Below, in pieces: positions 27,758-35,834 of a DNA stretch of 35,834 nt. Position 1 is the first letter of the stretch. Each line of letters begins with the position of its first letter. The stretch covers positions 1-35,834 of the forward strand of contig NZ_MOWM01000069.1 of NCBI RefSeq assembly GCF_016082275.1. Direction: 5' to 3'. The translations under genes were made by a program, and so were the position numbers. The notes beneath the pieces were generated by a model that was not told where the DNA came from, made no database searches, and saw only the letters and a list, made by a program, of their open reading frames with translations. Source of the stretch: Variovorax sp. E3 (GTDB lineage Bacteria; Pseudomonadota; Gammaproteobacteria; Burkholderiales; Burkholderiaceae_C).

Positions 27758-27883
27758 ATGTCGAAGCTCAACTTCATCCCCGCATCCAGCGCAGCCCTCA
27801 TGGCTCGCATGATGCCGCCTGCCTCCGCGCAGGCGATGGTTGTTGCTCGAATGATTACCACCATTACCACCGCGGCCACCTGA
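27758..27883 (+). CDS. Candidate Thr/Ile leader peptide of the hom attenuator
   Basis: An ORF of up to 41 codons that ends RMITTITTAAT, with codons ATT ACC ACC ATT ACC ACC at 27854-27871 and a final ACC before TGA 27881-27883. Shorter starts exist at ATG 27836 (also VV codons) and ATG 27851. None has a clear ribosome-binding site. The first ATG lies about 10 nt after a TACACT -10-like box (27742-27747), so it could be near-leaderless. Thr and Ile runs are what thrL of E. coli uses to sense these amino acids. Ile is made from Thr, and hom is the committed enzyme toward Thr and Met. Not seen as an ordinary gene; a regulatory peptide is inferred. Confidence 0.7.
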   Translation: MSKLNFIPASSAALMARMMPPASAQAMVVARMITTITTAAT

Positions 27884-27916
27884 GCACGCGCAGGTGGCCG
27901 TTCCGGCAGCCACCTG
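27873..27916 (+). promoter_or_regulatory. Mutually exclusive hairpins of the hom leader
   Basis: Segment 1 (27873-27882, CGGCCACCTG) pairs perfectly over 10 bp with segment 2 (27891-27900, CAGGTGGCCG) and includes the leader stop codon. Segment 2 can instead pair over 8 bp with segment 3 (27909-27916, GCCACCTG), because segments 1 and 3 share that sequence. A ribosome stalled on the Thr codons would cover segment 1 and free segment 2. How this feeds into the separate terminator at 27944 is not clear by eye. Confidence 0.6.
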
Positions 27917-27943
27917 GTGTATCGCTCTCTCCCCGAACGAATG

Positions 27944-27975
27944 AACCCAGCTCTGGCAGCTGGGTTTTGTTTTTT
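27944..27975 (+). terminator. Intrinsic terminator (attenuator) in front of hom
   Basis: AACCCAGCT (27944-27952) and AGCTGGGTT (27958-27966) form a perfect 9-bp stem with a CTGGC loop, followed by TTGTTTTTT. It stands only 15 bp before the hom start, so full termination here would silence hom. It must therefore be conditional. Confidence 0.88.
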
Positions 27976-27990
27976 CGTCTGGAGATGTCC

Positions 27991-29352
<1,362 letters not shown>

Positions 29353-29354
29353 GC

Positions 29355-29753
29355 TCAGTCCTTGCGATGCGGCGCCAGTTCGGCGTAGCCCGTCAGCGGG
29401 TCGTGCGTCCGGGCAAAGCGCCAGTCGGGCAGCCAGGCGACCAGCACTTCGGCGGTCGTGCGTACCGCGCACCCCGGCGCGGCATGGCCGCCGAGCACGC
29501 GACCCTCGGCGTCCGACACGCTGATGTGCAGGTGCGAGCCGTCCGGCGACAGGCTGCCCGCGAGCGTGAGGATTTCCAGGTCGCCTTCGATGCGCGTGGG
29601 GTGTTCCGCGCCCGCGAACCGGATGCTCGCGCCGCGCAGGCTGCCGATGCCCGACACCACGAACGCCGCTTCGCCGCCGCCTTGCCCGAGCGCGAGGTCG
29701 AGCGACGCGCGCAGGTCGTCGCCCGGGTTCAGTCGCAGCACCAGCGTGCGCAT
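29355..29753 (-). CDS. PPC/DUF296 domain protein
   Basis: 132 aa, a complete single PPC (DUF296) domain. Hallmarks are FVVSGIGSLRGASIRFAG, SHLHISVSDAEGRVLGGH and GCAVRTTAEVLVAW; the clustered His residues match the metal-binding face of this fold. Plant relatives are AT-hook DNA-binding proteins, while bacterial members stand alone and their function is not settled. The start codon is the end of a (CAT)6 run (29769-29752), which separates it from a GAGG that could serve as ribosome-binding site. It follows pgm on the minus strand after 19 bp. Confidence 0.88.
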   Translation of the reverse strand: MRTLVLRLNPGDDLRASLDLALGQGGGEAAFVVSGIGSLRGASIRFAGAEHPTRIEGDLEILTLAGSLSPDGSHLHISVSDAEGRVLGGHAAPGCAVRTTAEVLVAWLPDWRFARTHDPLTGYAELAPHRKD

Positions 29754-29769
29754 GATGATGATGATGATG
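29752..29769. repeat. Six-copy ATG/CAT trinucleotide repeat at a start codon
   Basis: Six uninterrupted ATG units on the plus strand read as CAT repeats on the minus strand, ending in the start codon of the PPC-domain gene. Copy number changes would alter spacing between the GAGG at 29771-29774 and the start by multiples of three. Confidence 0.8.
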
Positions 29770-29772
29770 GCC

Positions 29773-31428
29773 TCAGCCGCCCGACAGCGCCCCGTCGACC
29801 ACGTGCTGCGCCTCTTCGAGAATGCGCGCCAGGTGCTCTTCGCCCTTGAAGCTCTCGCCGTAGATCTTGTAGATGTTCTCCGTGCCCGAGGGCCGCGCCG
29901 CGAACCAGCCGTTTTCGGTCACCACCTTCACGCCGCCGATGGCCGCGCCGTTGCCCGGCGCGTGGCTCAGCACGTTGACGATCTTGTCGCCCGCCAGCTC
30001 GGTCGATCGGATCTGCTCGGGCGACAGGCTCGACAGCCGCTTCTTCTGCTCCACGGTGGCCGCCGCGTCGACGCGGTCGGACACCGGCTTGCCCAGCGCC
30101 TGCGTCAGCTCGGCGTAGCGCTCGCCGGGGTCGCGCCCGGTGCGTGCGGCAATTTCGGCCGAGAGCAGGGCGGGCACCATGCCGTCCTTGTCGGTGGTCC
30201 ACACCGAACCGTCCTTGCGCAGGAAGGTGGCGCCCGCGCTTTCTTCGCCGCCGAAAGCCAGCGAGGCATCGACCAGCCCGTCGACGAACCACTTGAAGCC
30301 CACGGGCACCTCGTACAGCTTGCGCCCGAGCCGCGCGGCCACGCGGTCGATCATCTGGCTGCTCACCACCGTCTTGCCGACGGCCGCCTGCGCGGGCCAC
30401 TGGGGGCGGTGCGTGTAGAGGTAGTCGATCATCACCGCGAGATAGCTGTTGGGCTGCATCAGCCCCGTGCTGCCCGCGACGACGCCGTGGCGGTCGTGGT
30501 CGGTGTCGCAGGCGAAGGCAATGCCGAAGCGGTCTTTCAGCGCGATCAGCTTGTGCATGGCGTCGGGCGACGACGGGTCCATGCGGATGCGGCCGTCCCA
30601 GTCGAGCGACATGAAACGGAAGGTCGGGTCGACTTCCTGGCTCAGCACGTTCAGGCGCGACAGCTTGTAGCGCTCTGCAATCGCCGGCCAGTAGCGCACG
30701 CCGGCGCCGCCCAGCGGATCGACGCCCAGGTCGATGTTCACGCCGCGAATGGCGTCCATGTCGAGCACCTGCGCGAGGTCTTCGACGTAGGTGTTCAGGT
30801 AGTCGTGCCGGTGCGTGGTCGATGCGCGCAGGGCCTGCGCGAGCGGCATGCGCTTCACGCCTTCGAGCTTGTCGGCCAGCATCTTGTTGGCCGCCGCCTC
30901 GACGGCCGAGGTGATGTCGGTGCCCGCCGGGCCGCCGTTGGGCGGGTTGTACTTGAAGCCGCCGCTCTCGGGCGGGTTGTGCGACGGTGTGATGACGATA
31001 CCGTCGGCCAGCCCCGTCGTGCGGCCCCGGTTGTAGACCAGGATGGCGTGCGACACGGCCGGCGTGGGCGTGTACTCGTCGTCCTTCGAGATCATCAGCT
31101 CGACGCCGTTGGCGGCCAGCACCTCGACCGCGCTGTTGAAGGCCGGGGTCGACAGCGCGTGCGTGTCGATGCCCAGGAACAGCGGGCCGTCGATGCCCTT
31201 CTGCTTGCGGTAGTCGCAGATCGCCTGGCTGATGGCCAGCACGTGCCATTCGTTGAATGCGTCGTCGAACGACGAGCCGCGGTGCCCCGAGGTGCCGAAT
31301 GCCACGCGCTGGCTGGGCACGGACGGATCGGGCCGGCCGGTGTAGTAGGCCGAGATCAGTCGCGGCACGTTCACCAGCAGTTCGAGCGGAGCGGGCTGGC
31401 CCGCGAGAGGATTGGTGGCTTGGCTCAT
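29773..31428 (-). CDS. pgm: Phosphoglucomutase (alpha-D-glucose phosphate-specific)
   Basis: 551 aa, like E. coli Pgm (546). The start is MSQATNPLAG, whose ATG overlaps the stop of the upstream HAD gene by 4 bp; the frame is open beyond but carries no better start. The phosphoserine loop is TPSHNP (Ser149), the Mg loop DTDHDR (308-313), the sugar loop GGEESAG (393-399), and the phosphate loop RPSGTEN near residue 522. It interconverts glucose 1- and 6-phosphate, feeding glycogen, exopolysaccharide and UDP-glucose synthesis. UDP-glucose is the precursor of cellulose, whose exporter gene lies 3 kb away. Confidence 0.97.
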   Translation of the reverse strand: MSQATNPLAGQPAPLELLVNVPRLISAYYTGRPDPSVPSQRVAFGTSGHRGSSFDDAFNEWHVLAISQAICDYRKQKGIDGPLFLGIDTHALSTPAFNSAVEVLAANGVELMISKDDEYTPTPAVSHAILVYNRGRTTGLADGIVITPSHNPPESGGFKYNPPNGGPAGTDITSAVEAAANKMLADKLEGVKRMPLAQALRASTTHRHDYLNTYVEDLAQVLDMDAIRGVNIDLGVDPLGGAGVRYWPAIAERYKLSRLNVLSQEVDPTFRFMSLDWDGRIRMDPSSPDAMHKLIALKDRFGIAFACDTDHDRHGVVAGSTGLMQPNSYLAVMIDYLYTHRPQWPAQAAVGKTVVSSQMIDRVAARLGRKLYEVPVGFKWFVDGLVDASLAFGGEESAGATFLRKDGSVWTTDKDGMVPALLSAEIAARTGRDPGERYAELTQALGKPVSDRVDAAATVEQKKRLSSLSPEQIRSTELAGDKIVNVLSHAPGNGAAIGGVKVVTENGWFAARPSGTENIYKIYGESFKGEEHLARILEEAQHVVDGALSGG

Positions 31429-32108
31429 GGCGTCGTCGGTGGAAAGTCGAGGTTGATCAGGTCGCCGATGTGCTCGACCGTGATGTCGGCGGGCGCATAG
31501 GCGGCGTTGGCTTGGGTGTCGAGTGCGTAGTGCCCCTGCCGCACGAAGACCGTCGTGAGCCGCGCGCCCCAGATGGCCTTCATGGCCGACAGGATGCGCA
31601 GCTTGTCGTCGATCATCACGTAGTGCGCGGCCGGGTGGCACTGCGCCACGGTGTCGAGCATCTGCTCCTTGTGCACGTAGATCAGCACGCGGCCCCCGGT
31701 GGCGTCCCACAGGCCCGAGCGCTGCACCTTGCGCGGCTGGAACACCACGTCGCCGTCGGACAGGATCACTGTGGGCCCCTGGCGGCCCAGGTGCCTCAGC
31801 ACGTCGAGCGCGCCGGGGTACAGGCGCTCGGCAAAGGGGTAGTCGATGAGAAAGCCCGACATCAGCAGCAGCCGCGAATCGCTCATGCCGCGGCGGCTTT
31901 CCTCGGCGCGGTAGCGTTGCAGGGCGCCCAGGTAGTCGACGTAGCCGCGTTCGGTGCGCAGGGCCTCGAGGGCGCTCCAGTAGCGGCCGGCGCTTTCGGC
32001 GCCGAAACTGGCTTCGAGGTGGGCCCGCAGGTCGGCGATGACGCGGTCGTTGTCGAGCAGGGTGTTGTCGACGTCGATCAGGAAAACGGTGGCAGGGGGC
32101 TGTGTCAT
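31425..32108 (-). CDS. HAD-superfamily hydrolase
   Basis: 227 aa. Motif I is DVDNTLLDND (Asp12, Asp14), motif II is ILSDGD, the motif III region is VYVHKE-like (IYVHKEQML), and motif IV is VMIDDKLRI. A helical cap lies between motifs I and II. Such proteins are phosphatases or phosphoglucomutase-like enzymes. Overlap with pgm (4 bp) suggests a shared transcript and perhaps sugar-phosphate substrates, but the actual substrate is unknown. The ATG at 32108 gives MTQPPATVFLIDVDN, with the Asp at the normal distance; the frame extends upstream without similarity. Confidence 0.88.
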   Translation of the reverse strand: MTQPPATVFLIDVDNTLLDNDRVIADLRAHLEASFGAESAGRYWSALEALRTERGYVDYLGALQRYRAEESRRGMSDSRLLLMSGFLIDYPFAERLYPGALDVLRHLGRQGPTVILSDGDVVFQPRKVQRSGLWDATGGRVLIYVHKEQMLDTVAQCHPAAHYVMIDDKLRILSAMKAIWGARLTTVFVRQGHYALDTQANAAYAPADITVEHIGDLINLDFPPTTP

Positions 32109-32197
32109 GAAGGTGTGCGGCCGGTGGCCGGAACTGCGCGCGTCGTGTCCAGCATACGCCCTCGAATGCAAGGCCCATGTGCCGTGGCGTGAATTAG

Positions 32198-32225
32198 TTG
32201 ATGCTTTGCTGCTTGCTGGCTTAAT
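32198..32225 (+). promoter_or_regulatory. Candidate promoter of the I78 lipoprotein gene
   Basis: TTGATG (32198-32203) and CTTAAT (32220-32225) with a 16-bp spacer, in the 190-bp gap between divergent genes. Each box matches 4 of 6 consensus bases. Confidence 0.35.
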
Positions 32226-32298
32226 CTGTGCCGAAGAAGCACCCGGCGAATTTGAATAAGCTCTCGCTCCAGTTGCACGAATCCAAGGAGGAAGAGAA

Positions 32299-32648
32299 AT
32301 GCGCATGACCCACGGCCTGAATCGGGCCGGCTGGCCGGCCCTTGCATTGGCCCTGGCGGCCGTGCTGGCCGGCTGCCAGTCGCCCCCGGCGACCGGCCGC
32401 TGACCTCCGAGGTGCCCGAGCCGCCCGGCTTCGCGCCGCCGCCCGAGACCTGCCAGGCCGCCGCCGTGCGCTTCGGGCTGGGGCTGCGGGTGTCGCCGCC
32501 GCTGCTGGAAGAGATGCGCCAGCGCGCCGGCGCCCGCATGGCCCGCACCGTGCTGTCGACGGAAACCGCCGATCCGGTGCAGGACACCATGCGGCTCAAC
32601 GTCCAGGTCGAGCCGACCGGCCGCGTGGTGGGTGCCTATTGCGGTTAG
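32299..32648 (+). pseudogene. I78-family peptidase inhibitor-like lipoprotein, frameshifted
   Basis: ATG 32299 follows AAGGAGGAAGAGA, a near-perfect ribosome-binding site, and encodes a lipoprotein signal (RAGWPALALALAAVLAGC, lipobox LAGC) that stops at TGA 32401-32403. Continuing in another frame is DRPLTSEVPEPPGFAPPPETC and then an I78-type domain (CQAAAVRFGLG, DTMRLNVQVEPTGRVVGAYCG). One more C in the C5 run at 32383-32387 joins both into a 116-aa lipoprotein. I78 proteins are small inhibitors of serine peptidases related to potato inhibitor I-like folds. Without the join the domain would lack a signal and have only a GTG at 32412. A sequence error is more likely than decay because both halves are well kept. 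Confidence 0.8.
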
Positions 32649-32783
32649 CCGCGCACTGGAAGCCCTTTTTTGCATGCACATGTGTTGTGCGCATACAGCG
32701 AGTGTCACAAATCCGTCCCCCAATGCTCCGAATGGTCAAAATTGGGAGAACAATAGCCGGCGACTTTCCGGAGCCACAGTCTT

Positions 32784-34256
32784 TTGTCGATCAAGCAACC
32801 CACCGTCTCTCTGCCGTCGCACTACGATGGTTCGGCACGCCTTCCGCCGGATGAGGTGCTGCGTCCGTTGATGGACGACTGGGCGCGCGCGGGCAAGCGC
32901 CTCGCGGCCGTGTGCTACCTCGACGTCGATCGCTTCAGCGAACTCAACGACCGCCTGGGCATGGTGGCCGGCAATGCCGCGCTCGAAGAGGTGGCCCGCC
33001 GCATCAAGGCCCAGCTGCCGCGCGAGAGCGTCATGGCCCGCGTGGGCGGCGACGAGTTCGCGGCCGTGTTCGCCGGCCTGGGCACCTCGCAGTGCGCGCA
33101 GGTGCTCGAACGCATCCAGAACGCACTGGCCGAGCCGTGGGCCTGGCACGACCAGGCGGCGAGCATCGACGCCAGCATCGGCGCCATGATGCTCGACAGC
33201 AACGGGCCGCCCCCCGAAATCGCGCTGCGCCAGGCGCAGCACGCCGCCTTCTTCGCCAAGCGCGCGGCCGACGGCAAGGTGCATTATTTCGACGCCCCGC
33301 AGGCCCGCGCCGACGAGCAGGTGGTGCGCGAGCGCCAGCGCATTCAAGAAGGGCTGCTGCAGGGCGAGTTCTTCCTGGTCTACCAGCCCAAGGTCGACAT
33401 GCGCCGCGGCGAGGTCGTCGGTGTCGAGGCGCTCATCCGCTGGCAGCACCCCGAACGCGGCCTGCTGCCGCCGATCCAGTTCGTGCCGCTCATCGAAGAC
33501 GACGCGCTGGTCGAGCAGGTCGGCGACTGGGCCATTGCCACGGCCTTGTGGCAGGCGCACCAGTGGCGCCTGGCGGGCTTGCAGGTGTCGGTGAGCGTGA
33601 ACGTGGCGCCGCGCCACATGATGCGCTGGGACTTCGTCGACCGGCTGGCGCGCCACCTGTCGCAGTTTCCCAAGCTGGGCGCGGGCATGCTGGAGCTCGA
33701 AATCCTAGAGACCACGGCCATCAGCCAGTTCGCCAACGTGGCGCTGTTCGTCGAGGCCTGCAAGGCGCTGGGCGTGGGCGTCACGATAGACGACTTCGGC
33801 ACCGGCTACTCGTCGCTGACCTACCTGCGCCAGCTGCCGGTGTCGGCCGTGAAGATCGACCAGTCCTTCGTGCGCGGCATGCTCGACAACGCGCAGGACC
33901 GGGCCATCGTGCAGGGCATCCTGGCGCTGCTGCATGCGCTGGGGCTGACGGCCGTGGCCGAGGGCGTGGAAACGGTCAAGCAGGGCGAGGCGCTGCTCGC
34001 CATGGGCTGCACGCTGGCCCAGGGCTACGGCATCGCGATGCCGATGGCCGCCAAGGACATCGTGAAATGGGTGGCCGCCTACGAAAGCGCGCCGCTGTGG
34101 GGCCGCGACCTGTCACCCGAGCCGCCGGCGTTTCCCGGGGACATCACGCCGCGACGACACCCATCGTCGCTACCGCGCTGCCGCCGGCCACCGCGTAAGC
34201 GGCGGCCTTTGAAGGGCCCTCGGGGGCCCTTGCGGGCTCAGAGCAGCGGCGTGTAG
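32784..34256 (+). CDS. GGDEF-EAL protein (c-di-GMP turnover)
   Basis: Starts at TTG 32784, 10 nt after GGAG. The GGDEF domain has YLDVDRFSELNDRLG and RVGGDEFAAVF (GGDEF at residues 88-92), but the usual Asp of the GD..L motif is Asn64 (AGNAAL) and no RxxD inhibitory site precedes it. The EAL domain has VEALIRW (215-217), ILETTAI, IDDFGTGYSSL (336-345), KIDQSFV and AEGVET, all needed for phosphodiesterase activity. No sensor or membrane domain is present, so it is cytosolic. After about residue 456 the frame turns Arg/Pro-rich and overlaps the convergent gene by 19 bp. Adding one G near 34150 gives the tail ATTPIVATALPPATA and a stop at 34198, which looks natural. Confidence 0.92.
   Translation: MSIKQPTVSLPSHYDGSARLPPDEVLRPLMDDWARAGKRLAAVCYLDVDRFSELNDRLGMVAGNAALEEVARRIKAQLPRESVMARVGGDEFAAVFAGLGTSQCAQVLERIQNALAEPWAWHDQAASIDASIGAMMLDSNGPPPEIALRQAQHAAFFAKRAADGKVHYFDAPQARADEQVVRERQRIQEGLLQGEFFLVYQPKVDMRRGEVVGVEALIRWQHPERGLLPPIQFVPLIEDDALVEQVGDWAIATALWQAHQWRLAGLQVSVSVNVAPRHMMRWDFVDRLARHLSQFPKLGAGMLELEILETTAISQFANVALFVEACKALGVGVTIDDFGTGYSSLTYLRQLPVSAVKIDQSFVRGMLDNAQDRAIVQGILALLHALGLTAVAEGVETVKQGEALLAMGCTLAQGYGIAMPMAAKDIVKWVAAYESAPLWGRDLSPEPPAFPGDITPRRHPSSLPRCRRPPRKRRPLKGPRGPLRAQSSGV
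34212..34231. terminator. GC-rich hairpin between convergent genes
   Basis: AAGGGCCC (34212-34219) and GGGCCCTT (34224-34231) form a perfect 8-bp stem with a TCGG loop. It lies between the likely true end of the GGDEF-EAL gene (34198) and the end of the bcsC-like gene (34238), suiting a bidirectional terminator. The U-tract is only two bases. Confidence 0.6.
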
Positions 34257-35834
34257 GGCGAGACCATCGGGTTCAGCGAGGTGCCGCCGCCATTGAAGCT
34301 CGGCACGCCCAGGCTGCTGGAGCCGCCGAACACATAGCGCAGGTACAGGCTGCCGGTGAACTGGCGGTAGTTCTGCGCGTTGTTCAGCGCGAGCGCGCCG
34401 CCCAGGAACATCTTCGGCGCCAGCTGGTACTCGATCACCGCGCCCAGGTTGTACGACAGGCCGGTCTTCGAGCTCTTGGGGTACATGTTGTTGTACAGCG
34501 AGCTCGACAGCCCCGCCTGCAGCGCCCAGTCGGCCACGCGCTGCGCGTCGGCATTGCGCGACGGGTCGGTCGGGAAGTAGGGCGACGATTTCTGCGTGAA
34601 CGACTGCACGCCCAGCGACGCATTCACGCGCCAGGCGAGCCGGTCGCTGCGGCCGGTCCAGTCGACCGGGAAGGCCACGCTCACGAAGCTCTGCGGGCTG
34701 AAGTAGCCGCCCTGGCCGAAGGTGTAGTAGCTCAGGTTCTTCTCGTAGCCCATCAGCCCGATGTTCATGCCCAGCGTGAGCTTGGAACGGGGGCTGTCGA
34801 GCAGGTGCAGGTAGGCGCCGCCGCCGGTTTCCACGCGCGAGTTGCTGGCCACGTTCTTGCCGGTGATGCCGTGCGCGGACAGGTAGCTGTAGATGCCGTA
34901 GGTGCCGTCGTCGTAGCCGATGTCGCCGCGTACGCCGGTCGCCACCACGCCGCCCCAGCGTTCGCCGGAGCGCCCGTCCTTGGCGCCGGCGAACGACAGC
35001 ACGCTGTCGGTCACCGCGCGGCGGGAGATGTCGGCCTTGTAGTTCCACGAGTCGCCGAAGCTGCCCTTGAAGGTCGCGTTGCCCACCACGTTGGTGGTGG
35101 GGAAGCCCAGCGGCGTGGTGCCGATACCGCCGTCGAAGTTCTTGCCTTCGTAGCCCACGTTGAGTCCGACGCCCGAGGCATTCTGCTGGCCGGGCTGCGT
35201 CTGGTTGAACAGCGAGTTGTACACGGCCGTGGGGCCGCCGCCGAAGCGGCTCGCGGTCGCGTAGCTGCTCGAGGGCGTGCCGGCGTCGAGCACCGTGGGC
35301 GTCACGCCGACGACGATCTTGCCTTCGCCCACCGGGAAGCGCGCCTGGACCGGCAACTGGAAGTCGGAGAGCTGGCTCAGCCCGGCCTCGCCGGCGCGGC
35401 TGCGAAAGACGGTGCCCGCGGTGAGGGTCACCGCGCGCTGCGATTCCAGCTCCTGCAGCTCCGACACCAGCGGGTTGACCGGCGCCGTGCGCAGCGGCGC
35501 GTTCCAGCTCGGCTCGGCGCCGGGGCGGGGCAGCGGCGTGTTGGCCTGCGCATAGGCCGCGTTGGCTGCGGGATAGCCGGGCGGCGGATAGCCCGCGGGC
35601 GCCGCGGCGGGGTAGCCGGGGGGCGGATAGCCGCCGGCCTGCGCCTGCGGAATGTAGGGTTGCTGCGGCGCGCCCTGCATCGACGGCGCCATGTACGCCG
35701 ACGGCTGCGGCGTGTTGTTGGCGGCCTTGCTGTTGCGCGCGGTGCGCGTCGCGGCGGTGCGGCCCTTGGCGTTCGACGCGGGTGCCGGCGCGGCGCCCCA
35801 GGGCAGCGCGCCCGGCGGATAGGCGGCCGGCGCG
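34238..35834 (-). CDS. bcsC: BcsC-like cellulose export protein, C-terminal part (5' end outside window)
   Basis: At least 531 aa, open to the right edge, so only the C-terminus is here. A Pro/Ala/Tyr-rich linker (two copies of GYPPPGYPAA at 35564-35632) precedes SELQELESQRAVTLTAGT. Then comes the BcsC C-terminal outer-membrane barrel: PVQARFPVGEGKI, GGIGTTPLGFPTTNVVG, SFAGAKDGRSGERWGGVV, GQGGYFSPQSFVSVAFP and the end LYLRYVFGG. BcsC passes cellulose across the outer membrane; its N-terminal TPR region should lie to the right. The Met at 35692 is internal, not the start. A neighbouring GGDEF-EAL protein fits c-di-GMP control of cellulose synthesis. Confidence 0.85.
   Translation of the reverse strand, partial: APAAYPPGALPWGAAPAPASNAKGRTAATRTARNSKAANNTPQPSAYMAPSMQGAPQQPYIPQAQAGGYPPPGYPAAAPAGYPPPGYPAANAAYAQANTPLPRPGAEPSWNAPLRTAPVNPLVSELQELESQRAVTLTAGTVFRSRAGEAGLSQLSDFQLPVQARFPVGEGKIVVGVTPTVLDAGTPSSSYATASRFGGGPTAVYNSLFNQTQPGQQNASGVGLNVGYEGKNFDGGIGTTPLGFPTTNVVGNATFKGSFGDSWNYKADISRRAVTDSVLSFAGAKDGRSGERWGGVVATGVRGDIGYDDGTYGIYSYLSAHGITGKNVASNSRVETGGGAYLHLLDSPRSKLTLGMNIGLMGYEKNLSYYTFGQGGYFSPQSFVSVAFPVDWTGRSDRLAWRVNASLGVQSFTQKSSPYFPTDPSRNADAQRVADWALQAGLSSSLYNNMYPKSSKTGLSYNLGAVIEYQLAPKMFLGGALALNNAQNYRQFTGSLYLRYVFGGSSSLGVPSFNGGGTSLNPMVSPYTPLL
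35564..35632 (-). repeat. Tandem GYPPPGYPAA coding repeat in the BcsC-like linker
   Basis: Two copies of the decapeptide GYPPPGYPAA (35632-35603 and 35593-35564) are separated by APA. The stretch is low complexity and likely a flexible spacer before the barrel. Confidence 0.75.

Noticed and set aside
31429..32178. Upstream extension of the pgm frame
   Set aside because: It is out of frame with the HAD gene that occupies this stretch and shows no similarity; the family start is at 31428.

Overview
The window looks like chromosome of a high-GC betaproteobacterium of the Burkholderiales, most likely Comamonadaceae (Variovorax-like). I infer this from protein character and gene order, not from a database search. 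It is a dense, mostly housekeeping and transport region with short intergenic gaps. I see no tRNA, rRNA, CRISPR array, prophage or insertion sequence.

Layout: (1) 34-1729, an azoreductase gene (azoR) divergent from a LysR-type regulator, with a dyad between them. (2) 1844-7498, a compact same-strand cluster: 1-Cys peroxiredoxin, RBBP9-like serine hydrolase, sulfate-binding protein, CysT, CysW, CysA and DsbB. It joins sulfate import to thiol and disulfide chemistry. A bidirectional terminator separates it from a small secreted two-cysteine protein on the other strand. (3) 8278-12846, a MacA-MacB-type exporter with its own outer-membrane lipoprotein channel. (4) 12862-16080, minus strand: an orphan ParA/MinD-like ATPase, a HipA-HipB toxin-antitoxin pair with two matching 14-bp operator candidates, and a lipoprotein. 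(5) 16196-22955, smc, a zipA-like gene and ligA. (6) 23068-24474, a Gly/Tyr/Pro-rich lipoprotein, peptide deformylase and a DoxX protein. (7) 24639-29352, an amino-acid ABC transporter (aapJQM) and homoserine dehydrogenase (hom). (8) 29355-32108, minus strand: a PPC/DUF296 protein, phosphoglucomutase and a HAD hydrolase. (9) 32299-35834, an I78-type lipoprotein, a GGDEF-EAL protein, and the C-terminal barrel of a BcsC-like cellulose export protein that runs off the right edge.

The most interesting regulatory signal is in front of hom. A short ORF ends in Ile-Thr-Thr-Ile-Thr-Thr, overlaps alternative hairpins, and is followed by a textbook intrinsic terminator. This looks like a threonine/isoleucine transcription attenuator similar in logic to enterobacterial thrL.

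A second pattern cuts across the window. Five genes (cysT, dsbB, aapM, the I78 lipoprotein, GGDEF-EAL) each look natural only if one base is added back within or beside a short G/C-rich run. This is strong in cysT and the I78 gene, and weaker in the others. The uniform one-base deficit suggests systematic base-calling deletions more than five real mutations, but only resequencing can decide.
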